NCBI GenBank assembly: GCA_937920455.1
Contig: CALETX010000340.1
Span: forward strand, 1 to 5,522
Direction: 5' to 3'
Source of the DNA: an uncultured bacterium
Lineage (GTDB): Bacteria > Verrucomicrobiota > Kiritimatiellia > UBA8416 > CALETX01
Length of the DNA stretch: 5,522 bases
Shown here: piece after piece, positions 1 through 5,522 of the stretch
Position numbering within the stretch: position 1 is the first letter of the stretch
How the letters are laid out: each line of letters starts with the position of its first letter
Notes under the pieces: generated by a model
What the model was told of the DNA's origin: nothing
What the model saw: only the letters and a program-made list of their open reading frames with translations
The model's database searches: none
Position numbers and translations under genes: made by a program

Positions 1-58
1 GACGCTTTTTTTCTTTTCGCCTCACAACTCCGACCTTAGCCTAGCCGTAAAGCTCCGA

Positions 59-1681
59 ATGAAGAACCAGAACAACATCGTCTGGGCAGTACTGGCCATA
101 GCAACAGTCGCAATCAGCGCTTGCGCGTTCATCTTCTTCTGGAAGTTTACAGCCGAAGACGCCTTCATAGCCTGCCGATACGCTGAAAATTTTGGAGACT
201 TCGGCCTGCTTCACTTCAACATAGGCGAGCCGCTCCAGGCTTTCACTTCGCCCCTTCAAGTGCTGCTCCAGGCAGTCCTCTATCTACTCACCGGTTCATC
301 CCATATTGCATGGAAAGTTGTGGGAGCAGTGTCCTGGCTTCTATGCGTCGTGCTGGTGGCGTGGGCTTGCAGAAGGGAAGCCTGCAGCGTTGTAGTTGTC
401 ATGGTTCTTCTGCTCCTGCCGCCATGCGCTGTACTTTGGGCCGTTGGAGGATTGGAAACTCCAGTTCTGGCGCTTTGGATCACCTGTATGGCTGTTCTGA
501 TAAAGCCAGCCCGCCTCGATTTTCGGCGTCTGCTGGCCATTCTCCTGCTCGCGGGACTGTCCTTCATCACGCGCTACGACTCGGTGATCTTCACCATTCC
601 TGTCGCAGCGTATGCTCTGGCCCGCAACGGCAACCCCAGGCAAATCCTGGCCGCCTGCGCGCTTGCGGCAATCATACCGGTCGGATGGCTGAGTTTTGCA
701 TGGATTTACTATGGCGACATCTTTCCAACATCATTCTACAGTAAAACGCCTAGCTTCAACCTGTTTGTAATCGTCAAGAACCTTTTCTATGTTGTTGAAT
801 GGCTGTTGCTGTGCGGGCTTGTTCCCTTGGCATTACTTCTTGCCATCTGGTATCTTGTTGCTGAAAAAAAGAATGCGCCCTCTTTTCGCGAAATCGTCCC
901 AAATCGTTCGTCTGCTTTGGCAATCGGTCTCACATTCCTATACACGTTGACAATGGCCACTACTCACATGATGTTTTGTTTCCGTTGCTTTGTGCCGTAT
1001 CTGCCACCCGCTGCCCTTCTGATTGCTGACGCCATCAGTAACACATCAAAACTTTTGAACGCCCAGACCCAAAATATCTCATGGCATCGTAGTCTCGCGT
1101 TTTGTCTTGCGTTGCTTTTGGCCTTCAATGTCTGTCACCTTGCATACACGTATCATCGCTCCTTGAACGGTCTGTCAGTCTTTGTTGGTGAATATAGAGA
1201 CATCGGAGTTCGCTCCTACGCCGAAGACTTCCTCAGAATACTGAGACTTCAGGCAGAAGAGATCAAACAAGACTGGCACAGCCGGCCGCATTCATCAGTT
1301 CGCCCACCACGTATTTTTACCTTTGCTGGAGGCGTCCTGCCGCATGCCTACCGTTCTGCATATGTTTACGACGTGCTTGTCTCTTACAGACACTATTATC
1401 CTTACAGCGTACGTTGGTCCTCTGACTATATCCATGTCCTTGCTCCTTATGTCAACCCTCTTGAGAAACAGCTTCCGAAACCGTTGTCTGAATACGAGCT
1501 AGTATCGAAACATGAAATGATATTCGACGGCAGTCCAAATTCTTTCATGGTGTTTTACGATCCAAACCCGGACCCCCATACACTACCGCGAAGGCTTGTT
1601 GACACTCTGCCGTCGCATCCTCTCACGCAAGAAACACAAAGCGCATCAAAACAACACGTCAACATTTATACAACACCATGA
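59..1681 (+). CDS. GT-C fold membrane glycosyltransferase, AftB-like (first of a tandem pair)
   Basis: A 540-residue polytopic membrane protein, probably an inner-membrane transferase using a polyprenyl-phosphate sugar donor on the periplasmic face. Seen: a short polar N-terminus, a membrane segment at about residues 7-28, then the acidic first-loop motif EDAFIACRY (33-41), GLET (131-134), TRYDS (171-175) and YYGDIFPTSFYSKT (217-230). These match in order the motifs of AftB-like GT-C proteins (typically D-D-A-F-I-x-Y-R-Y, G-x-E, R-P/Y-D/E, Y-G-D/N-x-x-P-x-x-x-x-x-K). The last membrane segment is near 346-362, followed by a soluble, presumably exocytoplasmic domain to 540. It overlaps the next gene by 4 nt, and the two products share the motif series, so they are paralogues. 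The ATG at 59 is the first start visible in this frame. The frame stays open to the window edge and there is no good ribosome binding site, so a start further upstream cannot be excluded. Donor and acceptor sugars are unknown. Confidence 0.85.
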   Translation: MKNQNNIVWAVLAIATVAISACAFIFFWKFTAEDAFIACRYAENFGDFGLLHFNIGEPLQAFTSPLQVLLQAVLYLLTGSSHIAWKVVGAVSWLLCVVLVAWACRREACSVVVVMVLLLLPPCAVLWAVGGLETPVLALWITCMAVLIKPARLDFRRLLAILLLAGLSFITRYDSVIFTIPVAAYALARNGNPRQILAACALAAIIPVGWLSFAWIYYGDIFPTSFYSKTPSFNLFVIVKNLFYVVEWLLLCGLVPLALLLAIWYLVAEKKNAPSFREIVPNRSSALAIGLTFLYTLTMATTHMMFCFRCFVPYLPPAALLIADAISNTSKLLNAQTQNISWHRSLAFCLALLLAFNVCHLAYTYHRSLNGLSVFVGEYRDIGVRSYAEDFLRILRLQAEEIKQDWHSRPHSSVRPPRIFTFAGGVLPHAYRSAYVYDVLVSYRHYYPYSVRWSSDYIHVLAPYVNPLEKQLPKPLSEYELVSKHEMIFDGSPNSFMVFYDPNPDPHTLPRRLVDTLPSHPLTQETQSASKQHVNIYTTP

Positions 1682-3321
1682 CAGCAACGGAGGGGCAAGA
1701 GAGACATAATATCGAAACGGCCTCTTTTTTCAGGAAATATGGTCCAGCAGTCTGCCTCGCGCTCCTTTGTCTGCCCGCCGCCCTCGTGCACATCCGCTGC
1801 GATATACTGCCCGATGATGATGCGTATATCACCTACCGTTATGCCGACAATCTCGTCGCCAGGGGCGAATTGGCATACAATTCAGGCGAAAAAGTATTTG
1901 GCGTATCCAGCCCATTGTATCTTTTCTGGATAGCAATTCTAAAAGCGATTTTCAGGCATATCCCCACCGATGCGCTTGCAGTTCGAACAAATGTCGCTTG
2001 GTTTATCCTGGCCGCGCTTGGCTGCCACCAGACGGCTCTGCTAGCGTCGCAAAGTGTCACCGCAGCTACTGTAGTCGCAGCGGTTTGTCTCCTCCACCCC
2101 ATGTTGCTTGAAATTTCCATCGCGGGTATGGAGCCTTTTATGTTCCTGGCGTTTTTTTCATGGAGTCTGGCACTGGCCATGCGCAATAAGAAGGAAACAG
2201 CGGCTTTTCTCCTCGGGCTCTCCTTCCTTGCAAGACCGGAAGCAGCCGCCTGCGCACTCGCCTTCGCGCCTTTAGTCCGCGCATCTCCGCCCGGACGGCT
2301 ATTGCGGATAGCCGCCTGCGCTCTAGCCATCCCCCTCGCATGGTCGTTGTGGCTGTGGAAGGAATTCGGAAATCCACTTCCTCACTCCATCTCAGCCAAG
2401 CTTTCAGGTGTCTACCCACTGCCCATCTTTAACACGCTCTTCGTCATGCTCGATGAAATATGGTCAGCCGTCGCGTCCACCGCGCCGGCTAACATCGGCT
2501 TCATTATTACGGTGTTGACAGTAGCATTTGCAGCCGGTGGAGACCACATCCGGCGGGGCAATACCGATGCATCACGCAGTCTCGCCGTCCTTCTCTGGTT
2601 CTGGTCTGTGCTTGTCTTCTACGCTTTGACCAACCCCCTCTTCATGACATGGTACAGACCGCTCCTCCTGGTTCCGCTATTCTCAGTCTTACTAGCGTTG
2701 GTTGGGCCATCAGCAGGTTCCTGGTTCGAGCGTCCGTATTTTCAACACAATGCCGGTCATGCTGTTTCTCATCATCTCAAGCTGGCTTTGACGTTCTCAG
2801 CAGCAGCGTTCTTCCTTGCGGCGCAATGGCATGCCAGATACAGATCTGGAGGACATATTCGCAGCGTGTACCGTGATGCCGATCCGGCAGCACTTCGCGT
2901 TATTGCCTATCTCAAAACAGGACAATGGCTGCAGGGAGTTGACGGCCAGTCAGTTGTTGCATCTTCCGAAATCGGTGCGCTTGGATACTCATACTGCGGC
3001 CCCATATTGGATGTCTGCGGTCTAGTAAGCCCTCAGGCCATACCTTATCTGCCAGTTCCATCTGATCAGCGTGGAGCTCCGGAAATCGGTGCAATAAGCC
3101 CGGCGCTCATATCAGATAAGCGCCCAAAATGGATCGTAACCATGGACATCTTCGCGGCATGGGGCCTGTACCACGAGCCGTGGTTTTCGTCTCTCTACGA
3201 GAAAGTACGTTCCTTTCCCCTCCCCACCGAAATATGGGGTTGCCGCGCCATTCGAGTTTTCAGACTCAAAGAAGTGCCTGACAACGCCACACATAAGCCG
3301 CCGAATGAAGGCTGTGATTGA
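1678..3321 (+). CDS. GT-C fold membrane glycosyltransferase, AftB-like (second of a tandem pair)
   Basis: A 547-residue multi-spanning protein whose motifs are closer to the family norm than those of its upstream neighbour: DDDAYITYRY (46-55), GMEP (150-153), ARPEAA (185-190) and FGNPLPHSISAK (230-241). The last membrane segment is around 367-384. The C-terminal soluble domain carries SSEIGALGYSYCGPILDVCGL (429-449 overall), the G-A-x-G-Y ... D-x-x-G-L signature commonly seen at the end of AftB-like transferases. In characterised GT-C enzymes an acidic pair in the first external loop is catalytic or binds the donor; D46-D48 would fill that role here (inference). The start codon lies within the stop of the preceding gene (ATGA, 1678-1681), which implies translational coupling and one transcript. 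The substrate cannot be read from the sequence. Other GT-C branches such as ArnT or PMT-like enzymes are possible, but the motif order favours AftB-like. Confidence 0.88.
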   Translation: MTATEGQERHNIETASFFRKYGPAVCLALLCLPAALVHIRCDILPDDDAYITYRYADNLVARGELAYNSGEKVFGVSSPLYLFWIAILKAIFRHIPTDALAVRTNVAWFILAALGCHQTALLASQSVTAATVVAAVCLLHPMLLEISIAGMEPFMFLAFFSWSLALAMRNKKETAAFLLGLSFLARPEAAACALAFAPLVRASPPGRLLRIAACALAIPLAWSLWLWKEFGNPLPHSISAKLSGVYPLPIFNTLFVMLDEIWSAVASTAPANIGFIITVLTVAFAAGGDHIRRGNTDASRSLAVLLWFWSVLVFYALTNPLFMTWYRPLLLVPLFSVLLALVGPSAGSWFERPYFQHNAGHAVSHHLKLALTFSAAAFFLAAQWHARYRSGGHIRSVYRDADPAALRVIAYLKTGQWLQGVDGQSVVASSEIGALGYSYCGPILDVCGLVSPQAIPYLPVPSDQRGAPEIGAISPALISDKRPKWIVTMDIFAAWGLYHEPWFSSLYEKVRSFPLPTEIWGCRAIRVFRLKEVPDNATHKPPNEGCD

Positions 3322-3419
3322 CGGAATATGACGCTGTTGCTAGTAGTTGAAACCAAAAGTCCACATTGAAGTTTGACACGTCGCCCGCGAGCTTCTCTCC
3401 ACGCCAGCGACGCGCCAGC

Positions 3420-3426
3420 AGGAGGT
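3420..3426 (+). promoter_or_regulatory. Strong Shine-Dalgarno sequence (AGGAGGT) displaced from the annotated start
   Basis: AGGAGGT would pair with the 16S rRNA 3' end over seven bases, yet the isomerase ATG at 3464 is 37 nt downstream, too far for normal initiation. No ATG, GTG or TTG lies at a usable distance. The triplet four bases downstream (3431) is ATC, in frame with the isomerase and without an intervening stop. It may be chance, a standby or regulatory site, or a sign that translation starts at a rare codon. The rest of the 142-nt gap (3322-3463) shows a TTGACA at 3373-3378 without a matching -10, and no recognisable gene. Confidence 0.35.
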
Positions 3427-3463
3427 TCCAATCAAACAAACGGAACACAATCCGGCAAGCGCC

Positions 3464-4486
3464 ATGAAACAGGACAAGAAATCCCACACCCAACATCCCG
3501 CCAGCCGCCGCCACAACGCCTTCATCCGACGCGCGCGAGAGGTTCTTTCAGTGGAAATCGAAGGTCTCCGCCGCGTGCGGGCCGCACTCGGCCGCGAATT
3601 CTCCACAGCCGTTGATATAATGCTCGAATGCCTTGGCCGACGCGGGAAAATCGTAGTGACCGGCATTGGCAAGAATCTCCACATAGCCGAGAAAATCGCC
3701 GCCACGCTCGCCAGTACGGGTTCGACCAGCGTAGCCCTCAACCCCGCCCAGGCTATGCACGGAGACCTTGGTATTCTCAATCCGGAGGACGTTCTGCTGG
3801 TGCTGAGTTATTCCGGAGAATCCGACGAGCTGCTCGCCCTTCTGCCGATCGCCAAACGACTAGGCGTCAGCGTGATAGCAATCACCGGTTCTCCCAAGAG
3901 CACCCTCGCGCGCCATGCAGCCATTGCCATTCCCGCCGCAATACGGCGCGAGGCCTGCCCGTTCAACATGGCTCCAACTGCCAGCACCACCGCTGCTCTT
4001 GCTCTTGGCGATGCAATCGCCATGGTCCTTCTGGAGGCCCGCGGGTTCAAACGGGAGGATTACGCCCGCTTCCACCCCGCCGGCGCGATTGGACGCGCCC
4101 TTCTCCTCAAGGTATCGGACATAATGCGCACCGGCGAAAGGCTTGCAGTGGTCAGAGATAATGCCTCAGTAAAGGACGCAATCCTTGCCATGACCCGCTC
4201 ACGGGCCGGCTCCGCCGGCGTGGTGGATGCGAAAGGACGCCTCAAAGGTATCTTCACTGACGGCGATCTGCGCCGCAAACTGGCCAACTATCCGAATATC
4301 CTCGCCATGCCCATCCGATCGGTAATGACAGCGTCGCCTGTGACCGTTCGCGAGGATCGTCTTGCGGCCGATATCCTCAGGGTGTTCGAGGAACGCAACA
4401 TTGACGACATCCTGGTCGTGGACAGGCGGGGCAGGCTGATCGGAGCGGTTGATATCCAGGATCTGCCAAAGCTGAAAATTCTATAG
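3464..4486 (+). CDS. kdsD: Arabinose-5-phosphate isomerase, KdsD/KpsF/GutQ family (SIS + two CBS domains)
   Basis: A cytoplasmic aldose-ketose isomerase converting D-ribulose 5-phosphate to D-arabinose 5-phosphate, the first step towards Kdo of lipopolysaccharide or capsule. At 340 residues it matches the family (E. coli KdsD has 328). The SIS domain spans about 45-195 with GIGKN (67-71), AMHGDLG (97-103), SYSGESDE (115-122), REACP (162-166), APTASTTAALALGDA (170-184) and HPAGAIGR (204-211). Residues equivalent to E. coli Lys59, His88, Glu111, Glu152 and His193 are present as K70, H99, E122, E163 and H204. The CBS domains lie at about 216-272 (ending in GIFTDGDLRR) and 284-338. Two features are unusual: the usual GKSGH loop reads GKNLH, and HPGG reads HPAG. 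The ATG at 3464 lacks a close ribosome binding site; a GTG at 3551 is possible but would trim the N-terminal helix. KpsF or GutQ paralogues cannot be separated from KdsD by sequence alone. It is 142 nt downstream of the GT-C pair and convergent with uppP. Confidence 0.95.
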   Translation: MKQDKKSHTQHPASRRHNAFIRRAREVLSVEIEGLRRVRAALGREFSTAVDIMLECLGRRGKIVVTGIGKNLHIAEKIAATLASTGSTSVALNPAQAMHGDLGILNPEDVLLVLSYSGESDELLALLPIAKRLGVSVIAITGSPKSTLARHAAIAIPAAIRREACPFNMAPTASTTAALALGDAIAMVLLEARGFKREDYARFHPAGAIGRALLLKVSDIMRTGERLAVVRDNASVKDAILAMTRSRAGSAGVVDAKGRLKGIFTDGDLRRKLANYPNILAMPIRSVMTASPVTVREDRLAADILRVFEERNIDDILVVDRRGRLIGAVDIQDLPKLKIL

Positions 4487-4507
4487 CCAATCCGGCACGC
4501 CTGGCGG

Positions 4508-5302
4508 TTACCGGACACCCACCGACAGAACCACTGCAAGCGCGATTGCGCTAACGGCCAGGCAGTAAACGCCGAAAAGCCACAAACGGCCCGCCCTCAA
4601 GAGCCTCATCAGCCACGCAATCGCAACATAGCCCACAGCACCGGAAACCACACCTGCAAGAAGCAAAACAGATAGAGAAACGTCGTCTCCCTCAACCCTG
4701 GCTTCAGCAAATTTCACAAGCGTCGCTCCTGCAACTGCCGGAATTGAAAGCAGAAATGAGAACTCCGCGGCGGCATCTGGCGACAAACCCAGGTGCCGGC
4801 CGGCAACAATTGTCGCCCCGGACCTGCTGATCCCTGGCAAAAGAGCTATGGCCTGCGCAAAGCCGACCGCCAGGCTTCTGAACCAATTCATCCCAACTGC
4901 TTTTCCATCACGATTAGCGAAGAGCAGCGTTATAAGAGCAATTCCGGTGCAGGCAAGCATCCAAATCGAAAAAGCCGTCCTCTCAAACACCCGCTCGATC
5001 GCCCTGCCCCAGAAGAAATAGACAATCCCTGCAGGAATACTTCCTACCACCAACGCGCCAGTGTAGCGCATCGCATCCCCGTCTCCGTTAAAAAATAGGC
5101 GGACCAAGTCAAGAATTCGAGAACGATAGAATACAAGAACCGCAACAAGCGTCCCGGCATGCAATGCCACTTCCATTCGAATCCCCGGCGGATTGAAGCC
5201 CAATAAGTGCTCGGCCAACACAAGATGGCCGGAACTGCTTACAGGAAGAAATTCAGTCAACCCCTGTACTACCCCCAATACAACCCCTTCAAAAACGTCC
5301 AT
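4508..5302 (-). CDS. uppP: Undecaprenyl-diphosphatase (UppP/BacA family)
   Basis: An integral inner-membrane phosphatase that dephosphorylates undecaprenyl diphosphate to undecaprenyl phosphate, the carrier for peptidoglycan, O-antigen and other envelope glycans; the family also confers bacitracin resistance. The 264-residue product is close to the family length (E. coli, 273). Both catalytic signatures are present: QGLTEFLPVSSSGH at 13-26 (E17, S22-S24, H26) and PGISRSGAT at 156-164 (R160). Several hydrophobic helices surround them. The frame extends to an ATG at 5383, but I chose the ATG at 5302: it gives the standard N-terminus (MDVFEGVVLGVVQGLTEF), has GGAG six bases upstream, and the likely promoter lies inside the longer version. 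The gene is convergent with the isomerase (21 nt apart). Its presence beside lipid-carrier-dependent glycosyltransferases is thematically consistent. Confidence 0.96.
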   Translation of the reverse strand: MDVFEGVVLGVVQGLTEFLPVSSSGHLVLAEHLLGFNPPGIRMEVALHAGTLVAVLVFYRSRILDLVRLFFNGDGDAMRYTGALVVGSIPAGIVYFFWGRAIERVFERTAFSIWMLACTGIALITLLFANRDGKAVGMNWFRSLAVGFAQAIALLPGISRSGATIVAGRHLGLSPDAAAEFSFLLSIPAVAGATLVKFAEARVEGDDVSLSVLLLAGVVSGAVGYVAIAWLMRLLRAGRLWLFGVYCLAVSAIALAVVLSVGVR

Positions 5303-5308
5303 CAATTT

Positions 5309-5312
5309 CTCC
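5309..5312 (-). promoter_or_regulatory. Ribosome binding site of uppP
   Basis: Read on the minus strand, GGAG is followed by six bases (AAATTG) and then ATG at 5302. This is the only convincing, correctly spaced Shine-Dalgarno sequence in front of a start in the window, and it fixes the uppP start at 5302 rather than at the in-frame ATGs at 5383, 5359 or 5356. Confidence 0.75.
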
Positions 5313-5354
5313 GGATTGAATCCCGACCGCCAGAGACCCTTCTTAAACCGCGGC

Positions 5355-5383
5355 ATCATAGACTTGCCACGATTTCTCCGCAA
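5355..5383 (-). promoter_or_regulatory. Putative sigma70-type promoter for uppP
   Basis: On the minus strand TTGCGG (5383-5378) is separated by exactly 17 bases from TATGAT (5360-5355). The -10 has one mismatch to TATAAT and the -35 keeps the important TTG. Transcription would begin near 5348, leaving a leader of about 46 nt that contains the GGAG site before the ATG at 5302. Spacing and position are good, but no experimental support exists. Confidence 0.45.
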
Positions 5384-5407
5384 GGCTGTAGCCTATCGCC
5401 TTTGCCG

Positions 5408-5457
5408 ATTCTATTCTTAACTTTCATCAGCCGCAGATTCACTCTTTGTGATAGAAT
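5408..5457. repeat. Inverted repeat ATTCTAT / ATAGAAT in the divergent intergenic region
   Basis: ATTCTAT at 5408-5414 and ATAGAAT at 5451-5457 are perfect 7-bp inverted copies with centres 43 bp apart, about four helical turns. Each contains TAGAAT, a -10-like hexamer, pointing outwards in opposite directions. They could be two opposed promoter elements, a pair of operator half-sites, or chance in an AT-rich stretch. The left box, read on the minus strand, lacks a recognisable -35 and a TG extension. Confidence 0.35.
5449..5457 (+). promoter_or_regulatory. Putative extended -10 promoter (TGATAGAAT)
   Basis: TG, one base, then TAGAAT (one mismatch to TATAAT) forms an extended -10 element, which can work without a -35; no good -35 is seen 16-18 bases upstream. 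Transcription would start around 5463-5465, only a few bases before the ATG at 5468, which predicts a leaderless or near-leaderless mRNA for the gene entering at the right edge. Confidence 0.4.
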
Positions 5458-5467
5458 ATAGCCCGCT

Positions 5468-5522
5468 ATGTCCGATTCAACCGCTATAGATACGCGTCAT
5501 GCCATCGAAGCAATTACGGCCA
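5468..5522 (+). CDS. 5' end of an unidentified rightward gene (cut by the window edge)
   Basis: An ATG at 5468 opens a frame that has no stop up to the window end, giving the 18 residues MSDSTAIDTRHAIEAITA. A TAG at 5459-5461 closes this frame just upstream, so 5468 is the first possible start. There is no Shine-Dalgarno sequence, but an extended -10 element ends 10 bases upstream, which would fit a near-leaderless transcript. The gene is divergent from uppP. Eighteen residues are too few to identify a family, and a chance open frame of this length is possible. Confidence 0.45.
   Translation, partial: MSDSTAIDTRHAIEAITA

Noticed and set aside
1..50. T-rich stretch (6-17) and stop triplets (42-44, 48-50) as the tail of an upstream terminator or gene
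   Set aside because: The left side is cut by the window, so no hairpin or reading frame can be shown, and the same bases are open in the frame of the first transferase.
3347..3401. TTGAAA (3347-3352) and TTGACA (3373-3378) as -35 boxes of an isomerase promoter
   Set aside because: No acceptable -10 lies 16-18 bases downstream of either; the sequence after TTGACA is GC- and pyrimidine-rich.
3379..3412. Inverted repeat CGTCGC / GCGACG as a hairpin terminator or leader element
   Set aside because: Only six pairs with a 22-nt loop and no T-run follows; this is too weak to call in a GC-rich stretch.
3266..3514. Minus-strand open frame across the gap between the second transferase and the isomerase, with a plausible-looking aromatic-rich stretch
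   Set aside because: Its start lies inside the isomerase gene and its end inside the transferase gene on the opposite strand, it has no ribosome site, and the residues match no family I recognise. It is most likely chance.
3628..4161. Long alternative-frame open frame (177 residues) inside the isomerase gene
   Set aside because: It is a shadow of a well-supported GC-rich gene; its Arg/Pro/Ser/His-rich composition is typical of an out-of-frame reading.
4793..5098. Plus-strand open frame opposite uppP
   Set aside because: It is fully antisense to a clearly conserved gene with both catalytic motifs, and has low-quality composition and no ribosome site.

Overview
The window carries four complete genes and the first codons of a fifth. 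All four complete genes belong to cell-envelope glycan and lipid-carrier metabolism. The organism is probably a Gram-negative (diderm) bacterium, because it has a KdsD/KpsF-type arabinose-5-phosphate isomerase, the first enzyme of Kdo (lipopolysaccharide or capsule) synthesis, and an UppP-type undecaprenyl-diphosphatase. Base composition is moderate, with the isomerase gene visibly more GC-rich than the two membrane-protein genes before it. Ribosome binding sites are weak or absent in front of three of the five starts. That combination would fit a Planctomycetes-Verrucomicrobia-Lentisphaerae/Kiritimatiellota type of genome, but this placement is a guess made without any database search.

Layout. 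Positions 59-1681 and 1678-3321 (+) are two tandem multi-spanning membrane proteins whose stop and start codons overlap (ATGA). They are distant paralogues in the GT-C glycosyltransferase fold and look like the AftB-like polyprenyl-phosphate-sugar-dependent transferases. After a 142-nt gap, 3464-4486 (+) encodes a SIS-CBS-CBS arabinose-5-phosphate isomerase. Only 21 nt separate its stop from the stop of the convergent gene uppP (4508-5302, -). Upstream of uppP, 5303-5467 is a divergent promoter region with a plausible sigma70-type promoter for uppP, an extended -10 element for a rightward gene, and a perfect 7-bp inverted repeat made of two opposed TAGAAT boxes. A rightward gene probably starts at 5468 and runs off the window.

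How the genes may fit together. The GT-C enzymes are expected to transfer a sugar from a polyprenyl-phosphate carrier to an acceptor on the outer face of the inner membrane. The isomerase converts ribulose-5-phosphate to arabinose-5-phosphate in the cytoplasm for Kdo synthesis. UppP regenerates undecaprenyl phosphate, the carrier on which such pathways depend. This is a coherent envelope-glycan neighbourhood. I see no CRISPR array, tRNA, rRNA, insertion sequence or phage gene, and no clear evidence of an undescribed system. The points most worth a second look are the GT-C pair, the altered loop next to the catalytic lysine of the isomerase, a near-perfect Shine-Dalgarno sequence with no standard start codon beside it, and the mirrored -10 boxes in the divergent intergenic region.
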